A stretch of DNA of 64,000 nucleotides from Aureimonas sp. AU22 (GTDB lineage Bacteria; Pseudomonadota; Alphaproteobacteria; Rhizobiales; Rhizobiaceae), in NCBI RefSeq assembly GCF_001463745.1, contig NZ_BBWJ01000048.1, positions 1 to 64,000 on the forward strand, read 5' to 3'. This document shows, in pieces, positions 9,306-19,322 of the stretch. Numbering within the stretch: the stretch's first letter is position 1; each line of letters begins with the position of its first letter. The translations under genes were made by a program, and so were the position numbers. Below the pieces are notes generated by a model, which had not been told where the DNA came from, made no database searches, and worked only from the letters and a program-made list of their open reading frames with translations.

Positions 9306-11057
9306 ATGACGCGAAGCCTTCGTCCCTTTCTCGCCTCGCTGCTCCTGACCGCCGGGCCAGTCGGTCCGGCGCTGGCGCAGAGCGTGCGGCCGGACGAGCC
9401 GCCCCGGCGTGGCGAGAGCGAGATACGCCTCTCCGACACGTCCGATCTGCGGGCGCAGACCCCGCGCGATTCCGAGCGCGAGGCGATGCAGCCGCTGGAC
9501 CCCGCGCTTCGCGAACTCTCGAACGATCTCGACGCGGGCCTCGCCGACCCGACCACGCCCCCGCCACGGCCAACGCCGGAAAACGCGGGGATCGGCGCCG
9601 TCGAGGCGCTCGACCTCTTCGCCGGGCCGCCGGAGCCCCGACGCGAGAACCTTCCCCAGTCCACCCGGCAAGCCACGCCGACCGGGCCTGTCGATGCGGC
9701 GGTGCGCCCGGCCAGGGCCTCGCGCAACGGCACGGCCGTCCCGCGCGAGGACGGCGTCGCGACGGATGCCGACATGGTGGACACCGACGATCGCGAACGC
9801 TCTTCCGGGGCCGAGGCCCCCGCCGAACTCTTCCGCGCCGTCGGGCCGGTGCGTAGCCCGACGCAGGACACGCGCCTGGGCCGCCAAGGCGCGGCAGGGC
9901 TCGACGACCTGCGCCGCGCCCTGCCGCGCTCGCCGGACGATCCCTTCGCGGCGCTCGGTCTACGGGTCGGAACCTTCACCCTCACCTCCTCGCTGGAGCA
10001 GAGCTTCGGTACGTCCGACAACCTGACCAACACGCTGGACGGCGTGCGCGGCGCCTTCTCGGAGACGACGGCCTCGGTCCGTCTTCTGTCGAACTGGACG
10101 CGGCATGAAGCGGAGATCAACGCGCTCGCCAGCTATCGGCGCAACGACTCCGGTCCGTTGAGGGACGTCCCCCGGATCGATCTCGACGGGCGGCTCCGCA
10201 TCGATATCGACCGCGACTGGACGGCGACGGTGCGCGGTGCGCTGCGCTTCGACCGCGACGATCCGCTGGTCAGCGGCCCGGCGACGGCGGACGCCTCGAC
10301 GCGCGACATCCTAGCCTATTCGGCCGGCGCCTCGCTGTCGCGCGACGTCGGGCTTATCCACAACGAACTCGACCTGTCGGCCGTTCGCGAGGACCGCAGC
10401 GACGGGCTGTTCGACGGAACGGTGCGCCGCCTCGACGACAGCTTCACCACCTGGAGCGCGGGCGTTCGCAGCGGCTACGACGTGACGCCGGCCATCCGGC
10501 CCTTCGTGGCCGCGAGTCTCGGGCGGCGCCTGTTCGACGAGGACGCGCCGAGCCTCCTGTCGCGGGACAGCACGATCCCGGCCCTTCGGGGCGGCGTCGG
10601 GTTCGACTGGGGCGAGAAGATGTCGGGCGAGGTGGCGGTCGGCTATGCCTGGAACCTGCCCGACGAGGACGCGCTGGAACGCACGGCCAGTCCCACGATC
10701 GACGCGCGGATCAACTGGTCTCCGCGTCGGGGAACCGATGTTCTCCTCAGCGGCGAGACCTTCTTCGAGCCGGACACGACGGGCCTCTCGACCTCGACCC
10801 TGTATCAGGCCTCGCTCGGGCTCCGGCACCGGGCGACGGCGCGGATCGATCTGGAGGGCCGGCTGATCGCCGGCCTGCGCGATGGTCCCGTGGCCGGCGA
10901 CGAGAATCTCTACGCTGCCGAGACTGGGCTGACCTACTGGCTCAACCGCGCCCTCGCTGTCACGGCGCGCTACCGCTACGACCGGTTCGATGGCCCCCTG
11001 CCCGGTCTCGACTACGACGCCAACACGTTCCGCCTCGGCATCCGTCTGCAGCGCTGA
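9306..11057 (+). CDS. Outer membrane beta-barrel protein (BBP2_2-like)
   Basis: A 583-residue secreted protein. The signal peptide is MTRSLRPFLASLLLTAGPVGPALA. Residues 25-220 are low-complexity, Pro/Ala/Arg/Asp-rich and probably disordered. From about residue 225 onward it has alternating amphipathic strands with GLRVGTFTLTSSLEQSFGTS and many aromatic-ended strands, ending in NTFRLGIRLQR. This fits the putative beta-barrel porin 2 family (PF10082), often found with capsule or exopolysaccharide genes. Its neighbours kdsD and galU also feed envelope polysaccharide synthesis. Any substrate is unknown. Confidence 0.8.
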   Translation: MTRSLRPFLASLLLTAGPVGPALAQSVRPDEPPRRGESEIRLSDTSDLRAQTPRDSEREAMQPLDPALRELSNDLDAGLADPTTPPPRPTPENAGIGAVEALDLFAGPPEPRRENLPQSTRQATPTGPVDAAVRPARASRNGTAVPREDGVATDADMVDTDDRERSSGAEAPAELFRAVGPVRSPTQDTRLGRQGAAGLDDLRRALPRSPDDPFAALGLRVGTFTLTSSLEQSFGTSDNLTNTLDGVRGAFSETTASVRLLSNWTRHEAEINALASYRRNDSGPLRDVPRIDLDGRLRIDIDRDWTATVRGALRFDRDDPLVSGPATADASTRDILAYSAGASLSRDVGLIHNELDLSAVREDRSDGLFDGTVRRLDDSFTTWSAGVRSGYDVTPAIRPFVAASLGRRLFDEDAPSLLSRDSTIPALRGGVGFDWGEKMSGEVAVGYAWNLPDEDALERTASPTIDARINWSPRRGTDVLLSGETFFEPDTTGLSTSTLYQASLGLRHRATARIDLEGRLIAGLRDGPVAGDENLYAAETGLTYWLNRALAVTARYRYDRFDGPLPGLDYDANTFRLGIRLQR

Positions 11058-11059
11058 CG

Positions 11060-11084
11060 AAAAAGGGCGCCGGTCGGGGCGCCC
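11060..11084 (-). terminator. Terminator of galU, shared with the convergent porin gene
   Basis: GGGCGCC (11065-11071) pairs with GGCGCCC (11078-11084). On the minus strand it is followed by five U residues (AAAAA at 11060-11064), so it is oriented best for galU. On the plus strand only CTCTTCC follows. Confidence 0.85.
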
Positions 11085-11113
11085 TCTTCCGCGTTGGATC
11101 TTGGCACTCCCGC

Positions 11114-12031
11114 CTATTCGGCGGCGGTGCGAGACGTCGAGCGGCGCTCCTCCGGCTCCACCGTGCGCATCAGCTCGTCGAGGTCGTCGAAGACCTTGTG
11201 GCGGATGTCGTTGCGCCACAGGGCGAAGGCGACGTTGGCCTGGATGAAGCCTTCCTTGGAGCCGCAGTCGAAGGTGCGCCCGGTGAAGGGGTAGGCGAAG
11301 AAGTCCTGCTGCTTGGCGAGCTTCAGCATGCCGTCGGTCAGCTGGATCTCGTTGCCCGCGCCCTTTTCCTGCGTCGACAGGATGTCGAAGATCTCGGGCT
11401 GCAGGATGTAGCGGCCGGAGATGAAGTAGTTGGACGGAGCCTCCTCGGCCTTCGGCTTCTCGACCATGCCGTCGATGCGGAAACCCGAGCCGACTTCGGC
11501 GCCCTTGCCGACGATGCCGTACTTGTGGGTCTCGGCCGGGTCGCACTGCTCCACCGAGATGACGTTGCCGCCGGTCTGGTCGTAGAGCTCGACCATCTTC
11601 TTCAGGCAGCCCTCGGTGTCCTGCATGATCATGTCGGGCAGAAGCAGGGCGAAGGGCTCGGGGCCGACGAGGTCGCGCGCGCACCAGACCGCATGGCCGA
11701 GCCCGAGCGGCGCCTGCTGGCGCGTGAAGCTGGCCGTGCCGGGGGTCGGCTGGATGTCGTCGAGAAGGCTGAGCTCGATGGTCTTGTTGCGCTCCTTGAG
11801 CGTGTTGACCAGCTCGACCTGGATGTCGAAATAGTCCTCGATCACGCCCTTGTTGCGGCCCGTGACGAAGATCAGGTGCTCGATGCCCGCCTGACGGGCC
11901 TCGTCCACCACGTACTGGATCACAGGGCGGTCGACGACCGTCAGCATCTCCTTGGGGATTGCCTTGGTGGCGGGGAGGAACCTCGTTCCCAGACCCGCGA
12001 CCGGAAAGACGGCCTTCCTGACCTTGCGCAT
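11114..12031 (-). CDS. galU: UTP-glucose-1-phosphate uridylyltransferase
   Basis: A 305-residue nucleotidyltransferase forming UDP-glucose. The N-terminal [24 protein letters not shown] is the nucleotide-binding signature, followed by [23 protein letters not shown]. The conserved [12 protein letters not shown] motif is present mid-protein. Length is normal for bacterial GalU. UDP-glucose supplies exopolysaccharides, lipopolysaccharide and glycolipids; it is also the usual precursor of UDP-sulfoquinovose, made by the SqdB encoded at 27704-28882. Confidence 0.96.
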   Translation of the reverse strand: MRKVRKAVFPVAGLGTRFLPATKAIPKEMLTVVDRPVIQYVVDEARQAGIEHLIFVTGRNKGVIEDYFDIQVELVNTLKERNKTIELSLLDDIQPTPGTASFTRQQAPLGLGHAVWCARDLVGPEPFALLLPDMIMQDTEGCLKKMVELYDQTGGNVISVEQCDPAETHKYGIVGKGAEVGSGFRIDGMVEKPKAEEAPSNYFISGRYILQPEIFDILSTQEKGAGNEIQLTDGMLKLAKQQDFFAYPFTGRTFDCGSKEGFIQANVAFALWRNDIRHKVFDDLDELMRTVEPEERRSTSRTAAE

Positions 12032-12157
12032 TCGTGATCCTTCCTGCCGATTACGAGAACGTGACTATAAGGCGTTCGGTGCGACTGCGTCGAGTGAATC
12101 GACGGACGCGCCGTGATTTCGCCTAAGAAGATGCTGATTAGATGACACATCACGCGT

Positions 12158-12171
12158 CGAAAAGCTTTTCG
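12158..12171. repeat. 14-bp perfect palindrome in the galU/transglycosylase intergenic region
   Basis: CGAAAAGCTTTTCG reads identically on both strands, about 90 bases upstream of the transglycosylase start and 127 bases upstream of galU. It may be an operator. No regulator is suggested by context. Confidence 0.4.
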
Positions 12172-12258
12172 TGTCCGGACGTGGTAAAGGAAGCGTTCAC
12201 ATCCGCCCTCTAGACTCGAGGCCCTCGCTAACGTTCTGTCCTTCCAAGGAGTAGACCC

Positions 12259-13482
12259 ATGCCTGGACCGATCCACAAGCGCTTCCTGGCCCTTGGCGCC
12301 GGCTGCCTCGCGCTCCTGGTCGCCTCGGCGTCCACGCCCGCCCTCGCCGACGCCGGTTTCCGCAACTGGATCTCGGGCTTCGAGAAGACGGCCGTGGCCA
12401 ACGGCATCAGCCGCAACACCTATCGCGCCGTGTTCTCGGGCGTCAGCGAGCCCGATCCGGACGTGATCCAGAAGGCGCGCTTCCAGCCGGAGTTCCAGGA
12501 CAAGATCTGGGATTATCTCGACAACCGGGTGAACGATGAATCGGTCGCCGAGGGCCGGCGCATGCTGGTCCAGTACAAGCCCTGGCTCGACCGGATCGAG
12601 CAGCGCTTCGGCGTCGATCGACACATCCTCCTCGCCATCTGGTCGATGGAATCCAACTATGGCCGCATCCTGGAGCGCCAGGACGTAATGAAGAGCGTGC
12701 CACAGGCCCTGGCGACGCTCGCCTATCTCGATCCGAAGCGCGCCAAGTTCGCCCGGACCCAGCTTCTGGCCGCACTCAAGATCGTGCAGGACGGCCACGT
12801 GACGCCCAAGGGGCTGACCGGCTCCTGGGCCGGCGCCATGGGTCACACGCAGTTCATTCCGACGAGCTATCAGGCCTATGCCGTGGACATGGACGGCAAC
12901 GGCCATCCCGACATCTGGAACTCGGTTCCGGACGCGCTCGCCACCGCCGCCAATCTCCTGCGCAAGAACGGCTGGCAGACCGGCAAGACCTGGGGCTACG
13001 AGGTCGTGGCGCCGGCGGGCGCCGCGCAGATGCAGCGCGCCAACCGCAAGCTGTCGCAATGGTCGGCGAGCGGGTTCAAGCGCGTCAGCAACCGCGCCTT
13101 CCCGTCTCCCGGCGACAACGCCAACCTCCTCCTGCCGGCGGGCACCGAGGGTCCGGCCTTCCTGATGACCAAGAACTTCTTCGTCATCAAGCGCTACAAC
13201 AACGCCGACAAGTACGCGCTCGCCGTCGGCCACCTCGCCGACCGCATCGCGGGCTACGGCGACTTCGCGCAAGGCTGGCCGCGCGGCTACACGCCGTTGT
13301 CGATGGAGGAGCGCTACGAGGTGCAGCAGCGCCTGACCCGGCACGGCCTCTACGACGGCAAGATCGACGGCAAGATCGGCTCGGGGTCCAAGGCGTCGAT
13401 CACCGCCTACCAGCGCCGCGCGGGCGTCGCGGAGGACGGCAACGCCTCCAAGGCCCTTCTCGACCTCTTGCGGAGACATTGA
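12259..13482 (+). CDS. Lytic murein transglycosylase, MltB-like, with peptidoglycan-binding domain
   Basis: A 407-residue secreted enzyme (signal peptide through ASTPALA, residue 30) cleaving glycan strands to 1,6-anhydro-muropeptides. The SLT family 3 (MltB) domain carries the catalytic Glu in IWSMESNYGR (E131) and the MGHTQFIPTSY motif. A C-terminal PG_binding_1 domain (about residues 345-407) has RLTRHGLYDGKIDGKIGSGS. There is no lipobox, so it is soluble in the periplasm. RBS AAGGAG precedes the ATG. Five bases separate it from the DUF459 gene, so they probably form an operon. Confidence 0.93.
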   Translation: MPGPIHKRFLALGAGCLALLVASASTPALADAGFRNWISGFEKTAVANGISRNTYRAVFSGVSEPDPDVIQKARFQPEFQDKIWDYLDNRVNDESVAEGRRMLVQYKPWLDRIEQRFGVDRHILLAIWSMESNYGRILERQDVMKSVPQALATLAYLDPKRAKFARTQLLAALKIVQDGHVTPKGLTGSWAGAMGHTQFIPTSYQAYAVDMDGNGHPDIWNSVPDALATAANLLRKNGWQTGKTWGYEVVAPAGAAQMQRANRKLSQWSASGFKRVSNRAFPSPGDNANLLLPAGTEGPAFLMTKNFFVIKRYNNADKYALAVGHLADRIAGYGDFAQGWPRGYTPLSMEERYEVQQRLTRHGLYDGKIDGKIGSGSKASITAYQRRAGVAEDGNASKALLDLLRRH

Positions 13483-13487
13483 AGCCC

Positions 13488-14885
13488 ATGGCGGACACGA
13501 CCAACGCGCGGACGACCCGCGCCCTCCTGTCCGCCATCCTGGCCTGCGCTCTCCTCGGGGCACAGGTCGTGCATGCACCGCCGGCCGAGGCGCAGGAGCG
13601 CCGTGGCCTTCTCGACATGCTGTTCGGCGGCGGGCGCAGCGAAACGCGCCAGCCGCCGCAGCGCGTCGAGCAGCCGCAGCCGCGCCGTCAGGTCAAGAAG
13701 GTCCGCAAGCCGCGCAAGGACGCGGCGACCGCCTCGCGCTCGCGCGGCTCCAAGGGAACCGCTCGGACGGCAGCGGCGGGAGCCGGCGCCGCTACTGCGG
13801 CGGCGGCTGCCGCGCCGGTCGAGAAGAGCGAAACCGCACGCACGGTCCTGGTGGTCGGCGACTTCATGGCGGGGTCGCTCGCCAAGGGGCTGGAGGAGGC
13901 AGTCTCGCAGAACCGTGAGATCCGCGTCGTCTCGAAGGTTGACGGCTCGTCCGGCCTCGTGCGCGACGACCATTTCGACTGGCCGGCCACGATCGGCAAG
14001 ACGATCGCAGAGACCAAGCCGGCCGTCGTGGTGGTGATGCTGGGTGCCAACGACCGTCAGGCCATCCGCGACGCCGGTTCCTCGCTCGCCTTGCGCACCG
14101 CCGAATGGAGCGCCCGCTACACCGCGCGCACCGAAGCGCTGGCCGCGGCGGTGCGGGCCGGCGGGGCCTCGCTCGTCTGGGTCGGCGCGCTGCCCTTCGG
14201 CATCGACCGCGCCAGCGAGGACATGGTCTATTTCAACGACCTCTATCGCACGGCCGCCCTCAAGGCGGGGGGCGAGTACGTGGACGTCTGGGGCGGCTTC
14301 ACCGACGCCAACGGCGCTTTTGCCGCCTCGGGCCCCGACATGGCCGGCCAGACGGCACGGCTGCGTAACTCCGACGGCGTGACCCTGACCGGCGCCGGGC
14401 AGGACAAGCTTGCCTATTTCGTCGAGAAGCCGGTCACGCGCGTCCTCGGCCTCAGCGTCGACGATCTCGTGGCAAGCCTCGGCGCGCAGCAACTCTCGGC
14501 CTCCGACCTGCCATCGGTGGGCGATCTCGCTTCCACCACCAGCACCCCGCCCGTCAGCTTCTCCGATCCCAGCCTTGACGGCGGCGACAGGCTGCTCGGC
14601 GGTGCCCCGGCGCGGGCGTTGCAGGCCGGCACCGACGCCAGCCCGCGCGCCCGGCTCGTGGTGGCCGGCGCGGCGCACGACCCGACCGAGGGCCGTGCCG
14701 ACCAGTTCAACTGGACCGGGCGCGGCGCGGCGGTCTCGCCGACGACGCGGGACAACGCCATCGTCTTCCGCGGCTCCACGTCGCTGGAAGAGTTGCGCCG
14801 GCAAGCCAAAGACGCCGGTGCGCCGGAAACCGCCGGCGCGGCGGATGCAGCCGCGCGCAGCCTGCCCGCCCCCAACCAGCCCTGA
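13488..14885 (+). CDS. DUF459 SGNH-like periplasmic protein with altered catalytic residues
   Basis: A 465-residue protein: signal peptide through about residue 35, a Lys/Arg- and Ala-rich linker (50-115), then an SGNH/GDSL-type domain (118-320) and a disordered tail. Block I reads VVGDFMAG (residues 122-129), with Phe at the usual nucleophile Ser. Block III is LGANDR (185-190). The C-terminal block reads SDGVTLTGAG (295-304), with Thr where the catalytic His is expected. It may be non-catalytic or use other residues. Position immediately after a transglycosylase suggests a cell-wall or polysaccharide role. The start is the ATG at 13488; the frame opens far upstream only by overlap with the previous gene. 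Confidence 0.82.
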   Translation: MADTTNARTTRALLSAILACALLGAQVVHAPPAEAQERRGLLDMLFGGGRSETRQPPQRVEQPQPRRQVKKVRKPRKDAATASRSRGSKGTARTAAAGAGAATAAAAAAPVEKSETARTVLVVGDFMAGSLAKGLEEAVSQNREIRVVSKVDGSSGLVRDDHFDWPATIGKTIAETKPAVVVVMLGANDRQAIRDAGSSLALRTAEWSARYTARTEALAAAVRAGGASLVWVGALPFGIDRASEDMVYFNDLYRTAALKAGGEYVDVWGGFTDANGAFAASGPDMAGQTARLRNSDGVTLTGAGQDKLAYFVEKPVTRVLGLSVDDLVASLGAQQLSASDLPSVGDLASTTSTPPVSFSDPSLDGGDRLLGGAPARALQAGTDASPRARLVVAGAAHDPTEGRADQFNWTGRGAAVSPTTRDNAIVFRGSTSLEELRRQAKDAGAPETAGAADAAARSLPAPNQP

Positions 14886-14888
14886 CAG

Positions 14889-15365
14889 CTATCCGATGAG
14901 AGCACCTGCCGTCGTCGCGGCCACGATGGCGTAGCGCGCGAGCTTGCCGGCCCCCACGAGGAGAAGGAAGGGCAGCACGCGGACGCCGAGGACCCCCGCG
15001 ACCAGCGTCAGCGCATCCCCCACCACGGGCAGCCAGCTGAACAGGAGCGACGGCAGGCCGAACCGCGCGAACCAGCGCTTCGCCCGGGCGAGATGGCGCT
15101 CGGAAACCGGAAACCAGCGCGCGTCGCTCCGGTCCATGAGCCAGCGCCCGCAGGCCCAGTTGAATAGGCTGCCGAGCGTGTTGCCGGCAGCCGCCACGAC
15201 GGTCAGCGCCACCGGGTCGAAGCCGCCTTGAAGGATCAGGGCGACCAGCAAGGCTTCCGACGAGCCGGGCAGCAACGTCGCCGACAGGAACGCGGAGACG
15301 AAAAGAGCCCCCTGGATCGCCAGGGGGCCCGCGTTCTCGACAAGCCCGATCAAGGCTGGCGTCAA
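14889..15365 (-). CDS. YqaA-type small membrane protein (DedA/SNARE-associated family)
   Basis: About 158 residues with 3-4 hydrophobic segments, including [20 protein letters not shown], the YqaA/DedA signature, and later [18 protein letters not shown]. Family members are inner-membrane proteins linked to lipid flipping or envelope homeostasis. No ATG fits. The best start is a TTG at 15365 that overlaps the glcB stop codon (ATTGA); a second TTG lies four codons on (15353). Translational coupling to glcB is likely. The 3' end is tail-to-tail with the DUF459 gene, with three bases between. Confidence 0.78.
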   Translation of the reverse strand: MTPALIGLVENAGPLAIQGALFVSAFLSATLLPGSSEALLVALILQGGFDPVALTVVAAAGNTLGSLFNWACGRWLMDRSDARWFPVSERHLARAKRWFARFGLPSLLFSWLPVVGDALTLVAGVLGVRVLPFLLLVGAGKLARYAIVAATTAGALIG

Positions 15366-17539
15366 TGGCGTCGACCGGCCGCCTTCTTCTCCAGGCGCCG
15401 GCGGTGGAGGACCGGCTCGGTGTAGCCGTTCGGCTGCTCGCGGCCCTTCAGCACGAGTTCGAGAGCCGCCTGGAACGCGATGGAGCGGTCGAAGTCCGGG
15501 GCCATCGGCTCGTAGGTGGGATCGCCCGCGTTCTGCTTGTCGACGACATCGGCCATGCGCTGCATGGTCTCGCGCACCTGGGCCTCGGTGACCACGCCAT
15601 GGCGCAGCCAGTTGGCGATGTGCTGGGAGGAGATGCGGCAGGTGGCGCGGTCCTCCATCAGGCCGACGTCGTGAATGTCGGGCACCTTGGAGCAGCCGAC
15701 GCCCGCATCGACCCAACGCACGACATAGCCGAGAATGCCTTGCGCGTTGTTGTCGAGCTCGGCCTGCACGTCGTCCGGCGTCCAGTTCGGGCGCACGGCG
15801 ACGGGGATGGTGAGAATGTCGGCGAGCTCGGTGCGCGGATGGCCTTCGAGCCCGGCCTGGACCTTTGCGACCGAGATCTCGTGGTAGTGCGTGGCGTGGA
15901 GGGTCGCGGCCGTCGGCGACGGCACCCAGGCCGTGTTGGCGCCGGCCTTGGGGTGGCCGACCTTCTGCTCGAGCATCGCCGCCATCTTGTCGGGCATCGC
16001 CCACATGCCCTTGCCGATCTGCGCGTGGCCCTTGAGCCCGCAGGCGAGCCCGGTGTCGACGTTGCGGTCCTCGTAGGCCTTGATCCAGGTGGAGGCCTTC
16101 ATGTCCCCCTTGCGGATCATGGGGCCGAGTTCCATCGAGGTGTGCATCTCGTCGCCGGTGCGGTCGAGGAAGCCGGTGTTGATGAAGACGACGCGGCGAC
16201 GCGCCCGGCGGATGCACTCCTTGAGGTTGACCGTGGTGCGGCGCTCCTCGTCCATGATGCCCATCTTCAAGGTGTCGGGCTCGAGGCCGAGCGCCGTCTC
16301 GACGCGGCTGAAGATCTCGTCGGTGAACTCCACCTCGTCGGGGCCGTGCATCTTGGGCTTCACGATATAGACCGAGCCGGCACGGCTGTTGCGCGGACCG
16401 TCCGTCTTCTTCAGGTCGTGCATCGCGATCAGCGAGGTGATCATCGCGTCGAGGATGCCTTCCGGCGCCTCCGATCCATCGGGCAGGAGCACCGCGAGGT
16501 TGGTCATGAGGTGGCCGACATTGCGCACGAGCATCAGCGAGCGACCCGGCAGCGTCAGCGCCCCGCCGTCCGGCGCGGTGTAGTCTCGGTCGGGGTTGAG
16601 GCGGCGGGTCATCGTCCGGCCGCCCTTCTCGAAGGTCTCGGCGAGGTCGCCCTTCATCAGGCCGAGCCAGTTGCGATAGACCGCGACCTTGTCCTCGGCA
16701 TCGACGGCGGCGACCGAGTCCTCGCAGTCCTGGATGGTGGTGACGGCGCTCTCCAGCACGACGTCGGAGATGCCGGCGCGGTCGAGCTTGCCGATCGGCG
16801 TCGCGGCGTCGATCACCACCTCGGCATGGAGGCCGTTGGTGACGAGAAGCAGCGCCTCGGGGGCCTCCGGCGAACCGCGATAGCCGGCGAACTGGTCCGG
16901 CCTGGCGAGAGCGGTCTCGCGGCCCTCCAGGCGCACGACAAGCTTGCCATCCCGGGCGGAGAAGCCCGTGGCCTCGGTCCAGGATGCACCCGCCAGCGGC
17001 GCCGAGCGATCGAGAAACTCCCGCGCCCACGCGACGACCTTCGCGCCGCGCGCGGGGTTGTAGTCCCCGCTCCGCTCGGCTCCCCCGTCTTCCGAGATCG
17101 CGTCCGTTCCGTAGAGCGCGTCGTAGAGAGAGCCCCAACGGGCATTGGCCGCGTTCAGCGCGAAGCGCGCGTTGAGCACGGGCACGACGAGCTGCGGCCC
17201 GGCGATGGTGGCGATCTCGGGATCGACCTTGACCGTTTCGACCGCGAACGCTTCGCCCTCCGGCACGATGTAGCCGATCTCGCGCAGGAAGGCCTCCGCC
17301 TCCGCGCCGTCCACCGCCCGGCCCTGCCGCTCTCGGCACCAGGCGTCGATCCGCGCCTGGAAGTCGTCGCGTATATCCAGGAGTTCGCGGTTGCGCGGCG
17401 CAAGGTCCGCCAGGATCTCGGCCAGCGAACGCCAGAACCCGTCCGCGTCGACACCGGTGCCGGGCAGCGCTTCGGTCTCCACGAAGTCCTTCAGGACGGG
17501 CGCGACCTTCAGGCCGTGAATCTCAACGGTATCGGACAT
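15362..17539 (-). CDS. glcB: Malate synthase G
   Basis: A 725-residue glyoxylate-pathway enzyme condensing glyoxylate and acetyl-CoA to malate. Length and order match MSG: an N-terminal segment, a large inserted alpha/beta domain, and the TIM barrel with [23 protein letters not shown] and [18 protein letters not shown]. The C-terminal plug carries [18 protein letters not shown]. The frame opens 20 codons upstream, but the ATG at 17539 ([11 protein letters not shown]) has AGGAGGAG in front. No isocitrate lyase gene is in this window. Confidence 0.96.
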   Translation of the reverse strand: MSDTVEIHGLKVAPVLKDFVETEALPGTGVDADGFWRSLAEILADLAPRNRELLDIRDDFQARIDAWCRERQGRAVDGAEAEAFLREIGYIVPEGEAFAVETVKVDPEIATIAGPQLVVPVLNARFALNAANARWGSLYDALYGTDAISEDGGAERSGDYNPARGAKVVAWAREFLDRSAPLAGASWTEATGFSARDGKLVVRLEGRETALARPDQFAGYRGSPEAPEALLLVTNGLHAEVVIDAATPIGKLDRAGISDVVLESAVTTIQDCEDSVAAVDAEDKVAVYRNWLGLMKGDLAETFEKGGRTMTRRLNPDRDYTAPDGGALTLPGRSLMLVRNVGHLMTNLAVLLPDGSEAPEGILDAMITSLIAMHDLKKTDGPRNSRAGSVYIVKPKMHGPDEVEFTDEIFSRVETALGLEPDTLKMGIMDEERRTTVNLKECIRRARRRVVFINTGFLDRTGDEMHTSMELGPMIRKGDMKASTWIKAYEDRNVDTGLACGLKGHAQIGKGMWAMPDKMAAMLEQKVGHPKAGANTAWVPSPTAATLHATHYHEISVAKVQAGLEGHPRTELADILTIPVAVRPNWTPDDVQAELDNNAQGILGYVVRWVDAGVGCSKVPDIHDVGLMEDRATCRISSQHIANWLRHGVVTEAQVRETMQRMADVVDKQNAGDPTYEPMAPDFDRSIAFQAALELVLKGREQPNGYTEPVLHRRRLEKKAAGRRH

Positions 17540-17686
17540 GGGCAGGCTCCTCCTGGTTCGATCGCCCGAGGGTTTGGGGGAAGGAGATACCCCTGTCAAA
17601 CGCCTTGGGTAGGGTCACGGAGGCAAGGGTTGCCAAAGCGGCCCGGTGCCCGGACACTCCCGCGCGACTCGACGCAAGGAGCCCCC

Positions 17687-19295
17687 ATGCGATCCGCCCT
17701 CCTCGGCCTCGCAGCCATCGTGGCCGCCGGCACCGCCCTGCCCGCCCGCGCCTTTGACCTGACGATCCTCCATATCAACGACTTCCACAGCCGCGTGGAG
17801 CCGATCTCGAAGTCGGACGGGCCCTGCTCGGAGAAGGACGCGGCGGAGAAGGCCTGCTTCGGCGGCGTCGCGCGCATCGCCAGCGCGGTTCGGACCGAGC
17901 GCGCGGCGGCCGGGCGGACGCCGACGCTTCTTCTGGATGCCGGCGACCAGAGCCAGGGTTCGCTCTTCTACACACGCTACCGCAACGACGACGCGGCCGA
18001 GTTCATGAACGCGATCGGTTTCGAGGCGATGGCGGTCGGTAACCACGAGTTCGACGACGGCGTGCCGGTGATCGAGACCTTCGCGGGCGCCGTCCGCTTC
18101 CCCATGCTGATGGCCAATGCCGACCTCGTGCGCGAACCGGCGCTCGCCCGGCTGGTGAAGCCCTCGACCGTCATCGAGAAGGACGGCGAGCGGATCGGCG
18201 TCATCGGTCTCACCCCGCAGGACAACGGCGAGCTGACGGCGGCGGGCAAGTCGATCGCCTTCACCGACCCGGTCGCGGCCGCACGCCGCGAGGCCGAACG
18301 GCTGACCGCCGAAGGGGGTGACCAAGATCATCCTCCTCAGCCATTCCGGCTACGAGATCGACAAGCGCCTCGCCGCCGAGGTGCCGAACATCGACGTGAT
18401 CGTGGGCGGCCACTCGCACACGCTGCTCTCGTCCACCGATCCCAAGGCGGCGGGGCCCTATCCGACGCTGGTGAAGCGGCCGGACGGCCGGGACGTGCCG
18501 ATCGTCCAGGCCTATGCCTATTCCAAGTATCTTGGAAAGCTCACCGTCACGTTCGACGACGAGGGCCATGTGACGAAGGCGGACGGAGCGCCGATCCTCC
18601 TCGACGCCTCCGTGCCGGAGGACGAGGCGGTCAAGGCGCGCGTCGCCGAACTCGCGAAACCTCTGGAGGAAATCAAGGCACAGGTCGTGGCCGAGGCCGC
18701 AGCCCCGATCGACGGCCAGCGCGACACGTGCCGCGTGGCGGAATGCGAGATGGGCAACGTCGTGGCGGATGCGATCCTCGACCGGACGAAGAACCAGGGC
18801 ACGACGATCGCCATCGGCAACGGCGGCAACGTGCGCGCCTCGATCGACGCCGGGCCGATCACCATGGGCGAGGTGCTGACGGTCCTGCCGTTCCAGAACA
18901 CGCTCGCGACCTTCCAGCTCAGCGGCGCCGAAATCCGACGAGCCCTGGAGAACGGGGTCTCCAAGGTCGAGGAAGGCGCCGGCCGTTTCCCGCAGGTCGC
19001 CGGCATCCAGTTCGACTGGTCGCGCAAGGGCGCGCCCGGCGTCGAGCGCGTCAGGGCGGTGCGGGTTCGCAATGCGGCCGGCGAATGGGTGCCGATCGAG
19101 CCGGAGGGCACCTACACCGTCGTCTCCAACAACTTCCTCAGGCAGGGCGGCGACGGCTACGACGTGTTCGAGCGCGATGCGAGGAACGCCTACGACTTCG
19201 GACCAAACATGGAGGATGCGGTGATCGCCTATCTTCAGAACGGCAACTCGCCCTACAAGGCTTCAACCGACGGGCGAATCCGCGAGGTCGAATGA
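17687..19295 (+). pseudogene. 5'-nucleotidase / UshA-family metallophosphatase, single-base frameshift
   Basis: Two frames together make one secreted 5'-nucleotidase. Frame A starts at the ATG at 17687: signal peptide through residue 22, LTILHINDFHSR (metal-binding D32, H34), LDAGDQSQGS and VGNHEFDDG. At 18314-18318 a run of five G shifts the frame. Reading four G instead gives the uninterrupted junction TAEGVTKIILLSHSG. Frame B continues from about 18318 with VGGHSHTLLSS and the C-terminal substrate domain (GNGGNVRASI, NNFLRQGGDGYDVF). The corrected product would be 535 residues. Both halves keep every motif, so this is a recent mutation, a sequencing error or recoding. Confidence 0.85.
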
Positions 19296-19322
19296 AATGA
19301 GAAACGCAGAGGCGGTAGCTTG

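Noticed and set aside
8252-10120. Long minus-strand frame across kdsD and the beta-barrel gene
   Set aside because: It lies in the wrong frame of kdsD and antisense to the porin gene; its composition is a GC-driven shadow.
15365-19300. A very long open plus-strand frame covering malate synthase and the nucleotidase
   Set aside because: The part to 17686 is antisense to glcB and Arg/Gly/Ala-rich without motifs. Only the section from 17687 is real, as the first half of the nucleotidase.
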